Shown: positions 18,099 through 26,737 of the stretch, in pieces
How positions within the stretch are numbered: position 1 is the stretch's first letter
Layout of the letters: each line of letters begins with the position of its first letter
Origin: Pseudomonas ovata
Lineage (GTDB): Bacteria > Pseudomonadota > Gammaproteobacteria > Pseudomonadales > Pseudomonadaceae
Direction: 5' to 3'
Assembly: GCF_003131185.1 (NCBI RefSeq)
Contig: NZ_QFFU01000010.1
Location: 62,001-126,000 of the forward strand
Length of the DNA: 64,000 nt
Notes under the pieces: model-generated
What the model was told of the DNA's origin: nothing
Databases searched by the model: none
The model's input: only the letters and a program-made list of their open reading frames with translations
Translations under genes and position numbers: made by a program

Positions 18099-18506
18099 AT
18101 GAAAATCAAAGCCGTACTGACCCAGACCGAAATCAGCCAGATCCTGGCGGCTGCACGCCAGGAAGCCCTGGCCAACGAGTGGGCCGTGTCCATTGCCATC
18201 GTCGATGACGGCGGTCACTTGCTGGCCTTCGAACGCCTGGACGGCGCCAACCCGATCAGCAGCTATATCAGTATCGAAAAGGCCCGGACCGCCGCCCTGG
18301 GTCGCCGTGAGTCCAAGGGCTATGAAGAAATCGTCAATGGTGGCCGCACCGCCTTTTTGAGCGCGCCACTGCTGACATCGCTGGAAGGCGGCGTGCCGGT
18401 GATCATTGATGGCCAGGTGATTGGCGCCGTGGGCGTGTCCGGGGTCAAGTCTGAACATGATGCCCAGGTGGCCAAGGTCGGCATCCAGGTCCTGAACGCC
18501 GACTGA
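18099..18506 (+). CDS. glcG: GlcG/HbpS-family heme-binding-like protein
   Basis: The 135-residue product is a complete GlcG/HbpS domain (Pfam Haem_degrading type): MKIKAVLTQTEISQILAAAR, IAIVDDGGHLLAFERLDGA and the C-terminal IIDGQVIGAVGVSG are diagnostic. No signal peptide is present, so it is probably cytoplasmic. In E. coli glcG lies just before malate synthase glcB in the glycolate operon. Here it is likewise followed, 98 bases on, by a gene resembling malate synthase G, so the pair looks like a glcGB derivative. The biochemical role of GlcG is not settled. Confidence 0.85.
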   Translation: MKIKAVLTQTEISQILAAARQEALANEWAVSIAIVDDGGHLLAFERLDGANPISSYISIEKARTAALGRRESKGYEEIVNGGRTAFLSAPLLTSLEGGVPVIIDGQVIGAVGVSGVKSEHDAQVAKVGIQVLNAD

Positions 18507-18604
18507 GCAACACTGCCGCACGCCTTTCGAGCCCTTTGCGGGTGCCGGCCTGACACGGATGAGCGTTTCATCCACCCCGCACGGCCTCTTCGAAAGGAGC
18601 CCCG

Positions 18605-20206
18605 ATGATGGACTATGTGTGCTGCAACCGCCTCAAAGTCGCCGCCAGCCTGCACCGTTTCGTCGAGCAGCAGGTGCTGGTCGGTATTCCTCTGGCAGCG
18701 GATCTGTTCTGGGAGCGCTGCGATGCACTGGTCCATGAGCTGGCCCCTCTGGTGCGCGACCTGCTGGTCGAGCGCGAGCGCCTGCAGCACGCCCTCGCCC
18801 ACTGGCATCAGGCCCATGCGGGCAAGTCCGTTGCACCCGGTGACTGGCATCGTCATTTGCAACAGATCGGCTACCTGCAAGCCGTGCCGGCGCCCTTTCG
18901 TGCCAGCACGGCCAATGTCGACCTGGAAATCAGCGACCAGTACGGCCCGTGCCTGCAAGTGCCTGCCACCCTGCTCAAGCCACTGCTTGAGGCTGCCAAC
19001 GCCCGCTGGGGCTCGCTGTACCAGGCGTTATACAACAGCGAAGCCATTGCCCTGGAGCCGGGCCTGGAGCCCGACGCCGGGCACAACCCGCAACGCGCCG
19101 CGCACGTCGTGGTGCGCACGCGTGAATGGCTTGACAGCGTCGCGCCACTGGCTACCGGCAGCCATGTCGATGCCCGCCACTACCGGATCATCAACGGCCA
19201 GTTGACCGTGACCCGGGTGGGCGGTGAGCAGACCGGCCTGCAGCACCCGCAGCACTACCTGGGCTTTCAGGGCGACCCCCGGCAGCCCAGCGCGATCCTG
19301 CTCAGGCACCACGGCCTGCACCTGCAAATCTGCCTCGCCGCGCAAAGCCGGGCCGGCGTCTGCGATGTTGCCGGCATCAGCGATGTACTGCTGGAAGCGG
19401 CGGTGTCGGTGATCGTCGACACCGGCACGGCACTGGACCGGTTCACCCTCTATCGTCACTGGCTGGCCCTGATGCAAGGCGGCCTGTACCCGGCCGGCGA
19501 ACTGGCGGCCGACCGACACTACCAGGCCGCCGGTGGGGGCGAATTGAGGCTGCCGGGGCGGGCCTTGTTGCTGCTGCGGGTCAATGGCCTGCACCGGTAC
19601 TGCCCCGTGATGCTCGACGCCCACGGCCAGGCCATTCCCGCCCTGATACTTGACTCCCTGCTGGGCAGCCTGATTGCCCTGCACGATCTGCAAAGGCGTG
19701 GCAACTCCAGAACCGGCAGTGTCTATTTGCTGGTGCCGTACCTGCAAGGACCTCAGGAAACGGCGTTCGTCAATCTGCTGTTCGAGCGCCTGGAAACCCT
19801 GCTCGAACTGCCCCCGCATACGCTCAAGGCCGGGCTGATCGACCAGCACTGGCGCACCACGCTGAACCTTGAAGCCTGCGTTCAGGCCGTGGCAGCGCGT
19901 CTTGCCTGGCTGGGCACCGATCCTTTACCGTGCGATGCCAGCGTCGACGCCGATCACAGCGCCTGCGTCGAGGCTGTGCAGCAACGCAATCGCCTGGTCG
20001 GCCTGGCCTGCGGCCTGCGCGGTCGGGCGCAACTGGGCAGCACCGAGCCGGCCGGCTCGCCAATGGCCGCCACGTTGCAGGCCCTGGACTACCATCGCCT
20101 CGATTACGCCCAGGTCCTGCGCGAGCTGGAACAACAGGATCTGCTGCCGCCATGCGCCGCCCTGCTTGAACGGTTAGTGGACATGGCGCAGGCGCACAGT
20201 GGGTAG
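18605..20206 (+). CDS. Truncated malate synthase G-like protein, probably not a malate synthase
   Basis: The 533-residue product follows the malate synthase G fold for most of its length: FWERCDALVHELAP, LATGSHVDARHY, LLRHHGLHLQI, NSRTGSVYLLVP, GPQETAF and LKAGLIDQHWRTTLNL all have direct counterparts in GlcB. E385 and D413 keep the 28-residue spacing of the Mg2+ ligands E427/D455 of E. coli GlcB. However, the loops around FINTGFLDRTGDE and GKGMWAMPDL are missing, and the protein ends after PMAATLQALDYHRLD, so the C-terminal domain with the catalytic Asp (631 in E. coli) is absent. GlcB has about 723 residues. AAGGAG precedes the ATG pair at 18605/18608. The frame is clean and long, so it is a maintained gene rather than a fresh pseudogene. 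Confidence 0.75.
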   Translation: MMDYVCCNRLKVAASLHRFVEQQVLVGIPLAADLFWERCDALVHELAPLVRDLLVERERLQHALAHWHQAHAGKSVAPGDWHRHLQQIGYLQAVPAPFRASTANVDLEISDQYGPCLQVPATLLKPLLEAANARWGSLYQALYNSEAIALEPGLEPDAGHNPQRAAHVVVRTREWLDSVAPLATGSHVDARHYRIINGQLTVTRVGGEQTGLQHPQHYLGFQGDPRQPSAILLRHHGLHLQICLAAQSRAGVCDVAGISDVLLEAAVSVIVDTGTALDRFTLYRHWLALMQGGLYPAGELAADRHYQAAGGGELRLPGRALLLLRVNGLHRYCPVMLDAHGQAIPALILDSLLGSLIALHDLQRRGNSRTGSVYLLVPYLQGPQETAFVNLLFERLETLLELPPHTLKAGLIDQHWRTTLNLEACVQAVAARLAWLGTDPLPCDASVDADHSACVEAVQQRNRLVGLACGLRGRAQLGSTEPAGSPMAATLQALDYHRLDYAQVLRELEQQDLLPPCAALLERLVDMAQAHSG

Positions 20207-20238
20207 AATCGCGACTCGATCAGGGCAAGGAAACAGGC

Positions 20239-21153
20239 ATGGACAAGTTGCTGGCGATAACGCTGTTCGTCGAAGCGGTCGATGCCCGCGGATTTTCCGC
20301 CGCAGCGCGCAAGCTGGGGCTGGCGACGTCCTCGGTCAGCCGGGCGATCGACGCGCTGGAAAGCGAACTGGGCGCCACCCTGCTCAACCGCTCGACCCGG
20401 CAGATTTCCGTGACCGACGCCGGGGCACGCTATTACCACAAGGCCCGGCGCCTGCTGGAAGACCTGGCCGAGGCCGACGCCGAAGTCGCCGACCGTGGCC
20501 TGGAACCAGTGGGCAGCCTGCGCGTGTGTGTGCCGGTGGAGTTTGGCCGAAGGCTGATTGCGCCGCACCTGGGGCGACTGCTCAAGCAGTATCCGGGCCT
20601 TGCGCTGGACATCAGTCTGAGTGATCGCTTCGACGACCTGCTCGATGGCCGCTTCGATGTTGCCATCCGTTTGGGTGAGGCGGCCACCGACGCCGAGGTG
20701 GTGTGTCGGCACCTGGCGGACTTTCGACGCTGGAGCGTGGCCAGCCCGGCCTATCTTGCCACCCATGGGCAGCCTGAACGCCCAGAGCAACTGGCGACCC
20801 ACGCCTGCCTGCGCTTCAGCTATGGCGCGGCGCGCCAGGTGTGGTGCTTCAAGCGCCTGGATGAACAGATTGACGTACCGATCCAGGGGCGCTTGCGCAG
20901 CGACAATGCCGATGTCCTGCGCCAGGCCGCCCTCGACGACACAGGCATCGCCCTGCTGGCCGACTGGCTGGTGGCTGAAGATGTGCGCGCCGGCCGGCTG
21001 GTGCGGGTGCTGCCTGAGTGGCAATGCAACCCGGACCAGGCCAGCCACGGCATCAACGCCCTCTACCTGCCCAACCACCGCGGCTCACGGCGCGTGACCG
21101 CCTTTATCGATTTCCTGCAGGAAGTGCTGGATATCCAGTTCAACCCCTTGTAG
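20239..21153 (+). CDS. LysR-family transcriptional regulator
   Basis: A 304-residue LysR regulator of the AaeR/CrgA-like branch. The helix-turn-helix is at about residues 17-60 (FSAARKLGLATSSVSRAI is the approximate pattern, then DALESELGATLLNRSTRQIS), with an effector domain behind. It starts 33 bases after the malate-synthase-like gene on the same strand, so co-transcription is plausible. Its TAG stop is formed by the first three bases after the G of a REP doublet (TAGGAGCGCG), which means the repeat directly abuts or replaced the original gene end. Confidence 0.86.
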   Translation: MDKLLAITLFVEAVDARGFSAAARKLGLATSSVSRAIDALESELGATLLNRSTRQISVTDAGARYYHKARRLLEDLAEADAEVADRGLEPVGSLRVCVPVEFGRRLIAPHLGRLLKQYPGLALDISLSDRFDDLLDGRFDVAIRLGEAATDAEVVCRHLADFRRWSVASPAYLATHGQPERPEQLATHACLRFSYGAARQVWCFKRLDEQIDVPIQGRLRSDNADVLRQAALDDTGIALLADWLVAEDVRAGRLVRVLPEWQCNPDQASHGINALYLPNHRGSRRVTAFIDFLQEVLDIQFNPL

Positions 21154-21339
21154 GAGCGCGCTCTGCCCGCGATCGAGTGCGAAGCGCTCGCAAAATTGTG
21201 GAAACGCTGAAAATCTACAGCGAATGACCGAAAAATCTCGGAAACGCTGAAAATTTATGGTTTTCGGCCGAAAAATCTGCGAAACGCTGAAAATTTACGA
21301 CTGCTGACGCAGCCGGTCGCGGGGCAAGCGCGCTCCTAC
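21150..21339 (-). repeat. REP doublet 1 with three inner 40-bp repeats
   Basis: The left arm GTAGGAGCGCGCTCTGCCCG followed by CGATCGAGTGCG is the B type. The right arm, read on the minus strand, is the A type (CGACCGGCTGCGTCAGCAG). Between them GAAACGCTGAAAATYTA occurs three times at exact 40-bp spacing (21201, 21241, 21281). Orientation is given as minus because the A arm is on the right. It abuts the LysR stop codon. Confidence 0.9.
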
Positions 21340-21473
21340 GCCCCAGGATGTGGATGCATGACGCCTTTGCGCCAGGCGCAATGCTGTGTTGCGCCTTGCA
21401 CGGATTCTCTCCACTTCACGCAAAACCTAACCTTCATGGCACTGTTCACTCACGCCTTGCCGGAGCCACCGCC

Positions 21474-22658
21474 ATGAATGCCAGCCTTGCTGTCCCCGCC
21501 TCGCCCCCACACACCTTGTCGCGCCTGCTGGTGATGCTATTCGCCTTTTGCTGCGGCGCCATCGTCGCCAACATCTACTACGCCCAGCCGGTGGTCGGAC
21601 TGATCGCCGCCGACCTGCACCTGAGCGCCGGCAGCGCCGGCCTGATTGTCTCGCTGACGCAGATCGGCTACGCGCTGGGCTTGCTGTTTCTGGTGCCGCT
21701 GGCTGACCTGGTGGAAAACCGCAAGCTGATGATCTGCACCTCGCTGGTCGCCGCAGTCAGCCTGTTGCTGGCCGGACTCAGTCAGCAGGGTGGCGTATTC
21801 CTGGCACTGTCGCTGTTGATCGGCTTCAGCTCGGTGGCCGTGCAGATGCTGATTCCCCTGGCCGCGCACATGGCGCCGGAACACAGCCGTGGCCGGGTGG
21901 TAGGGTCGATCATGGGCGGCCTGCTGCTGGGCATTCTGCTGGCGCGGCCCCTGTCGAGCCTGGTGGCCGATCATTTCGGCTGGCGAATCATGTTCATGGG
22001 CGCGGCGCTGGTGATGCTGGGGATCATTGCGTTGCTGTCGTTGCTCATTCCACGTCGCCTGCCTGAGCACCGCGCCAGCTACACCCAACTGATGGGCTCG
22101 TTGCTGACCCTGCTGCGCCGTTATCCGCTGCTGCGTCAGCGCTCGCTGTACCAGGCCCTGATGTTTGCGGCCTTCAGCCTGTTCTGGACCGCTGTGCCCA
22201 TCGAGTTGATGCAGGCGCACGGCCTGTCGCAAAGCCAGATTGCGGTGTTTGCCCTGGTCGGTGCCATTGGCGCCATTGCCGCGCCGATTGCCGGACGCCT
22301 GGCCGATGCCGGCCACACCCGCCGCGCCTCGCAGGTGGCCATGGCCCTGGCGCCACTGGCCATGCTGATCGGTGTCAGCCAGCCCGGCGCCAGCCTGTGG
22401 GGCCTGGCCCTGACCGGCATCCTGCTGGACTTTGCAGTGCAGATGAACATGGTGCTGGGCCAGCGCGAGGTCTACGCCCTGGACGCGGCCAGCCGCGGGC
22501 GGCTCAATGCGCTGTACATGACCAGTATCTTTCTGGGTGGCGCCCTCGGTTCGGCACTGGCCGGCATGCTCTACCAGTCGTTTGCCTGGAGCGGCATTGC
22601 CCTGGCCGGCGCGGTACTCCCGGCGCTGGCACTGCTGTTGTTCGCGACCAGGCGGTGA
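21474..22658 (+). CDS. MFS transporter (YgaY-like)
   Basis: The 394-residue product has twelve predicted membrane spans. ANIYYAQPVVGLIAADLHLS near residue 33 and the loop LADLVENRKLM are typical of a drug/sugar-acid type MFS family common in proteobacteria. The ATG at 21474 was chosen because hydrophobic coding character starts there; the open frame back to 21348 codes an unlikely leader. The substrate is unknown. It ends three bases before the stop of convergent gntR. Confidence 0.85.
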   Translation: MNASLAVPASPPHTLSRLLVMLFAFCCGAIVANIYYAQPVVGLIAADLHLSAGSAGLIVSLTQIGYALGLLFLVPLADLVENRKLMICTSLVAAVSLLLAGLSQQGGVFLALSLLIGFSSVAVQMLIPLAAHMAPEHSRGRVVGSIMGGLLLGILLARPLSSLVADHFGWRIMFMGAALVMLGIIALLSLLIPRRLPEHRASYTQLMGSLLTLLRRYPLLRQRSLYQALMFAAFSLFWTAVPIELMQAHGLSQSQIAVFALVGAIGAIAAPIAGRLADAGHTRRASQVAMALAPLAMLIGVSQPGASLWGLALTGILLDFAVQMNMVLGQREVYALDAASRGRLNALYMTSIFLGGALGSALAGMLYQSFAWSGIALAGAVLPALALLLFATRR

Positions 22659-22661
22659 TCC

Positions 22662-23678
22662 TCAAGAACTCTCGCGTACCACCAGCTCAAAACCCAGGTC
22701 AACCTGGGTTTCGAGCGTCTGCTCATCAATCAGCGCCAGCAGCATCTGCGCCGCCCGCTGGCCGACCGCCTCACGCGGGGTGCGAATCGAGGTCAGGCGC
22801 GGCACCATATGGGCCGACCCCGGCAAGTCGTTGAACCCCACCAGCGCCACCTGTCCCGGAATATCGATGCCCCGGCGCAAGGCTTCCAGCGCCGCGCCCT
22901 GGGCCAGGTCGTCGTTGCAGAAGAACACCGCATCCACGTCGGGGTGCGCCTCGACCAACTGGCTGAACAACTCACAGCCCAGGCCGATGGATGAAGGCAA
23001 CGGTGACATGACGTGCAATTGCGGATCGTCCAGGCCCGCCTCGACCAGCGCCTGACGAAAACCGGCACCTCGCTGCAACACCCGCGGGTCGAGCTGCGCG
23101 GCCATGTAGGCCAGGCGTGTACGCCCGCGCGCCAGCAGGTGCCGTGCCGCTTCGGCACCGGCCTGGTGCTGGGAAAAACCGACGCAGTGCGCCTGTTCGG
23201 TAATGTCCAGCTCCATCATGTGCACGCACGGCACCTCACTGGCGGCCAGCAGGCGTCGCGCCGCCGGGGTGTGGTCCAGCCCGGTCAGCAGGATGCCGCG
23301 CGGGCGGTTGACCAGATGATTGCGCAACAGCTTTTCTTCTTCTGCGGGGTTGTAGTGGTAGTTGCCGATCACCACTTCCAGCCCGCGTGGGCGCAACACA
23401 TTCTGGATCGCTTCCAGGGTCTCGATGAACAACTGGTTGGACAGCGAGGGCACCAGCACTACTACGGTCGGGCTGCTCGAAGACGCCAGCGCCCGGGCTG
23501 CCGGGTTGGCCACGTAACCCAGCCGCTGGGCGGCCGCCTGGACCTTTTCGGCCAGCGCCGGGGCCACGGTAGCCACCCCGCGCAAAGCCCGGGAAGCGGT
23601 GATGGGAGAAACGCCGGCCAGGTGCGCCACTTCATTGAGGGTCGGACGGCCAGTGGAGCGGGAACCAATGCGTGCCAT
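22662..23678 (-). CDS. gntR: Gluconate-type LacI-family repressor
   Basis: The 338-residue protein has the LacI helix-turn-helix at about residues 12-32 (TLNEVAHLAGVSPITASRAL) with the hinge helix NPAARALA, and a sugar-binding domain of the periplasmic-binding type. It is divergent from gluconokinase, and palindromes of the form AAGRYAGCGCTRYCTT lie 47 bases before its own start, before gntK and before gntP. It most likely represses the gluconate genes until gluconate or a derivative binds. The start at 23678 fits the family; an upstream Met at 23723 would place the operator inside the gene. Confidence 0.9.
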   Translation of the reverse strand: MARIGSRSTGRPTLNEVAHLAGVSPITASRALRGVATVAPALAEKVQAAAQRLGYVANPAARALASSSSPTVVVLVPSLSNQLFIETLEAIQNVLRPRGLEVVIGNYHYNPAEEEKLLRNHLVNRPRGILLTGLDHTPAARRLLAASEVPCVHMMELDITEQAHCVGFSQHQAGAEAARHLLARGRTRLAYMAAQLDPRVLQRGAGFRQALVEAGLDDPQLHVMSPLPSSIGLGCELFSQLVEAHPDVDAVFFCNDDLAQGAALEALRRGIDIPGQVALVGFNDLPGSAHMVPRLTSIRTPREAVGQRAAQMLLALIDEQTLETQVDLGFELVVRESS

Positions 23679-23724
23679 GTGTTGCCAACTGAAAGAGGGG
23701 TTGCCAAGGTGCCGGGGCGGCACT

Positions 23725-23740
23725 AAGGTAGCGCTATCTC
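23725..23740. promoter_or_regulatory. GntR-type operator upstream of gntR
   Basis: AAGGTAGCGCTATCTC is an imperfect palindrome (12 of 14 central positions symmetric) in the gntR promoter region. It shares the core AGCGCT with the sites at 23874 and 24464, pointing to autoregulation. Confidence 0.65.
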
Positions 23741-23873
23741 ATCGCCCGTGGCAATGAATTGCGCCTCTCACCTGCTGCCTGCCAGGCACACGGAGATGCG
23801 CGATGCGGATATTACCTACAAAAACAACGACAAGCGCTGGAACAGTTCAGCTGGTCTTACGCCCAATGCGCGA

Positions 23874-23889
23874 AAGACAGCGCTGTCTT
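23874..23889. promoter_or_regulatory. GntR-type operator upstream of gntK
   Basis: AAGACAGCGCTGTCTT is a perfect 16-bp palindrome ending nine bases before the ATG of gntK. It is probably the strongest of the three sites; bound repressor would block transcription elongation or initiation at gntK. Confidence 0.7.
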
Positions 23890-23897
23890 CAGCAAGG

Positions 23898-24437
23898 ATG
23901 GCCACAGTGACAACAGATACGACTGCTATTTCTGCCTTGGTGATCATGGGCGTTTCCGGTTGCGGCAAAAGTGAGGTCGGCCAGCGTATTGCCGACCACG
24001 CTGAAGGCCGCCTGATCGAAGGCGACAGTTTTCACCCGGCTGCCAACATCGAGAAGATGAGCGCCGGCATTGCCCTGGACGATAACGATCGCGCCGGCTG
24101 GCTGACGCGCCTGGGGGAAGAACTGGCCCGCGCCGTGGCCAGTGGCGAACGCCCGGTGCTGACCTGTTCGGCGCTCAAGCGCCGCTATCGCGAGCGCCTG
24201 CGTGAAGCCGTACCGCAGCTGGGCTTCGTATTTCTCGAACTGTCCCCGGAAATGGCTCGCCAGCGCTGCGCCCAACGGCCTGACCATTTCATGCCTGCCA
24301 GCCTGGTCGACAGCCAGTTTGCCGCGCTGGAAAAGCCCGATGGCGAACCGCGCACCCTGGTGGTCGATGCCCGCCACAGCCTTGAGGATATTGGCCGTCA
24401 GGCCGCCGACTGGTGGCAGGCTTCACGACAGGGCTAA
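23898..24437 (+). CDS. gntK: Gluconokinase
   Basis: The enzyme phosphorylates D-gluconate to 6-phosphogluconate with ATP. The P-loop GVSGCGKS lies at about residues 18-25, and EGDSFHPAANIEKMSAGIAL and CSALKRRYRERLR are GntK signatures. From 23898 it has 179 residues, the usual size being about 175. A GTG at 23907 has the better distance to AAGGA at 23894 and would give 176 residues, so the start is uncertain by three codons. It is divergent from gntR and upstream of gntP. Confidence 0.94.
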   Translation: MATVTTDTTAISALVIMGVSGCGKSEVGQRIADHAEGRLIEGDSFHPAANIEKMSAGIALDDNDRAGWLTRLGEELARAVASGERPVLTCSALKRRYRERLREAVPQLGFVFLELSPEMARQRCAQRPDHFMPASLVDSQFAALEKPDGEPRTLVVDARHSLEDIGRQAADWWQASRQG

Positions 24438-24463
24438 CGCTCGGGCCAGACGCCTGGGCGCAA

Positions 24464-24479
24464 AAGACAGCGCTACCTT
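24464..24479. promoter_or_regulatory. GntR-type operator upstream of gntP
   Basis: AAGACAGCGCTACCTT combines the left half of the gntK operator with the reverse complement of the gntR one. It lies 58 bases before the permease ATG and suggests that gntP has its own repressed promoter although it follows gntK by only 99 bases. Confidence 0.65.
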
Positions 24480-24536
24480 AAATGAACACTCACACGCCCA
24501 ACCGCTCCATAAAATAATGACAACCGGAGAACACTC

Positions 24537-25889
24537 ATGTTCGGAATGACCCACGAGACCTACCTGTTGGTCGACGCGCTGGTTACGATCGTCGGCCTGG
24601 TGATATTGATCACCAAATTCAAGGTTCACCCCTTTGTCGCCCTGACCCTGGCAGCCGGCTTTCTCGGCCTGACCAGCGGCATGCCGGTGGAAAAGGTCAT
24701 GAAGGCATTCCAGGACGGCTTCGGCGGCGTGCTGGGCTTTGTCGGCATCATTCTTGGCCTGGGCACCATGCTGGGCAAACTGATGGCCGACTCCGGCGGT
24801 GCCGACCAGATTGCCCAGACCCTGATCCGCGTCTTCGGCAAGCAGAAGGTGCACTGGGCAATGATGTTTTCCGCCTTTCTGGTGGGCATCCCGCTGTTCT
24901 TCGAAATCGGCTTCGTGCTGCTGATCCCGCTGGTGTTCATCGTTGCGCGGCGCACCGGCGTGTCGATCATCAAGATCGGCATCCCGCTGCTGGCCGGTCT
25001 TTCGGCCGTACACGGCCTGGTACCGCCACACCCGGGCCCGCTGCTGGCCATCGGCATTTTCGGTGCCGACATTGGCAAGACCATTTTCTACGGCCTGCTG
25101 GTCGCCTTGCCGACCGCCATCATCGCCGGCCCCATCTATGGCAAGTGGATTTCCAAATACATCCCTGGCAGCCCCTCGCAAGAGCTGATGGACCAGATCG
25201 CCAAGGAATCCAATACCCAGAACCTGCCCGGCTTTGGCATCACGCTGGTGACGATCCTGCTGCCGGTGTTTCTGATGCTGCTCAAGACCTTTGCTGACGT
25301 CGTGCTGGCAGAAAACAACATTTTCCGTATCTGGATGGACTTTATCGGCCACCCGATCACCGCCCTGCTCGCGGCCCTGCTGCTGGCTTTCTACACCTTT
25401 GGTGCAGCACGCGGCTTTGATCGCTCGCAGATCATGAAAATGCTCGACCACAGCCTGACGCCGGTGGCCGCCATTGTACTGATCGTCGGTGCCGGCGGTG
25501 GTTTCAAGCAAATGCTGGTCGCCAGCGGCGTGGGCGATGTGATCGGTCACATGGCCGTGCAGGCGCAACTCAACCCGATCATGCTGGCGTGGCTGGTGGC
25601 GGCGGTGATCCGTATCGCCACCGGTTCCGCCACCGTGGCGACCATCACCGGTGCCGGTATCGTCGCACCCGTGGTCGGCATGGTGCCAGGGGTCAACCGT
25701 GAGCTGCTGGTGCTGGCCACTGGCGCCGGCTCGCTGATTCTTTCGCACGTTAACGATGCAGGCTTCTGGCTGGTCAAGCAGTACTTCAACATGACGGTCA
25801 GCGAAACCTTCAAGACCTGGACGGTGATGGAAACCATTCTTTCGGTGGTCGGCATCATCTTCATCATGTTGCTCTCGACCCTGCTTTAA
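24537..25889 (+). CDS. gntP: Gluconate permease, GntP/GntT family
   Basis: The 450-residue inner-membrane protein has about 12-14 hydrophobic helices. KVHPFVALTLAAGFLGLTSG, GLVPPHPGPLLA and GSATVATITGAGIVAPVVG are conserved elements of the gluconate:H+ symporter family. It imports gluconate for GntK. CCGGAGA precedes the ATG. Control by GntR is inferred from the operator at 24464-24479. Confidence 0.93.
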   Translation: MFGMTHETYLLVDALVTIVGLVILITKFKVHPFVALTLAAGFLGLTSGMPVEKVMKAFQDGFGGVLGFVGIILGLGTMLGKLMADSGGADQIAQTLIRVFGKQKVHWAMMFSAFLVGIPLFFEIGFVLLIPLVFIVARRTGVSIIKIGIPLLAGLSAVHGLVPPHPGPLLAIGIFGADIGKTIFYGLLVALPTAIIAGPIYGKWISKYIPGSPSQELMDQIAKESNTQNLPGFGITLVTILLPVFLMLLKTFADVVLAENNIFRIWMDFIGHPITALLAALLLAFYTFGAARGFDRSQIMKMLDHSLTPVAAIVLIVGAGGGFKQMLVASGVGDVIGHMAVQAQLNPIMLAWLVAAVIRIATGSATVATITGAGIVAPVVGMVPGVNRELLVLATGAGSLILSHVNDAGFWLVKQYFNMTVSETFKTWTVMETILSVVGIIFIMLLSTLL

Positions 25890-25920
25890 AGCCTCCGCCT
25901 CACGCCTCTACTGCACCCTG

Positions 25921-25951
25921 GCGGCTGTCGGACAATTCCTCCGACAGCCGC
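25921..25951 (+). terminator. Probable terminator of gntP
   Basis: GCGGCTGTCGGA and TCCGACAGCCGC form a perfect 12-bp stem with a seven-base loop, 32 bases after the gntP stop. No T-run follows, so it may be a weak terminator or an mRNA 3'-stabilising hairpin. Confidence 0.6.
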
Positions 25952-26453
25952 ACACTTGCTCAACAACACACTCTGTTCTTGTCGACTGGCGCACACCCCT
26001 GTGTGCTGCCCGCTCGATCGCGCTGTTCAAACGCCTGCATAATCGCTGTTTCCTACCTGATATCACCTTCTTCCAATTGAATTATCAGAAACCTCAGGCA
26101 ATGATGCGTGCAAACGCCTACGCTGAAAGTCGGCGAGGGACTACGCAATCAGGTGCAGTGTCCTACATTGCAATGCGTGCGCAGTGATCATGTCAATCTG
26201 GATCCAATCAGGGCTTTTTGCAGCATTTACCAGTAAATACGGGCATTTACAGGATAAAACGGGCAGAATTGGTCCACTCCTGACTGTGTTGATGCAAATC
26301 AAGGTGACAGGGTAATGAACCGAGGGAATTAAATTCACCGCTGCAACGTCATACTGATGGACGCATTTGGATGCACTCGGCAACAATCACCACGCAAAGG
26401 CAAACGCCAGCCTCTTGATAGAGGCGTTACAAGAGGCCATCAAGGAAAAGATT
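25952..26453. other. Intergenic leader region of the csrA/rsmE-like gene
   Basis: About 500 bp with lower GC than the surroundings. GCATTTAC occurs twice 22 bases apart (near 26220 and 26242), each followed by an ACGGG-like sequence. The likely promoter and long leader of the CsrA gene lie here. A minus-strand ORF (26141-26386) has no coding character. No small RNA was recognised. Confidence 0.45.
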
Positions 26454-26642
26454 ATGTTGATACTCACTCGCAAAGTAGGCGAAAGCATAAACATCGGTGA
26501 CGACATCACCGTGACGATTCTTGGTGTTCAAGGGCTGCAAGTACGCCTGGGCATCAATGCACCGAAAAACGTTTCCGTGCACCGTGAAGAAATCTACAAG
26601 CGTATCCAGGCAGAACTGGCCCCGACCCAGAACTCCCAATAA
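26454..26642 (+). CDS. csrA: CsrA-family translational regulator, RsmE-like
   Basis: The 62-residue protein is a complete Csr[21 protein letters not shown] with the RNA-contact Arg in strand 1, and [11 protein letters not shown] in strand 5/helix. It binds GGA motifs in mRNA leaders and is titrated by RsmX/Y/Z-type RNAs in the Gac/Rsm cascade. The ESINIGD variant and the [20 protein letters not shown] stretch resemble RsmE rather than RsmA, as far as I remember these paralogues. AAGGA sits seven bases before the ATG; its GGA is a potential autoregulatory target. Confidence 0.93.
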   Translation: MLILTRKVGESINIGDDITVTILGVQGLQVRLGINAPKNVSVHREEIYKRIQAELAPTQNSQ

Positions 26643-26711
26643 TTCCTGGCGCTCCCCCCTTGATTCAAGCGATCCACCCGAACGGCACTGCCTGAACAGG
26701 TGGATGGCATC

Positions 26712-26737
26712 ACGGCACCCACCAGGGTGCCGTTTTC
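26712..26737 (+). terminator. Rho-independent terminator of csrA
   Basis: ACGGCACCC and GGGTGCCGT form a perfect nine-bp stem around an ACCA tetraloop, followed by TTTTC. It stands 70 bases after the stop codon. Confidence 0.85.

Noticed and set aside
21201..21297. CRISPR-like spacing of three direct repeats
   Set aside because: Only three copies, the intervening sequences are themselves similar, there are no cas genes, and the repeats lie within a REP doublet.
24423..25748. 441-codon minus-strand ORF opposite gntP
   Set aside because: Its translation is polar low-complexity sequence (His, Gln, Asp), whereas the plus strand codes a clear gluconate permease.
26141..26386. Minus-strand ORF of 81 codons upstream of csrA
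   Set aside because: No ribosome site, no recognisable domain, and it covers the probable leader of csrA.
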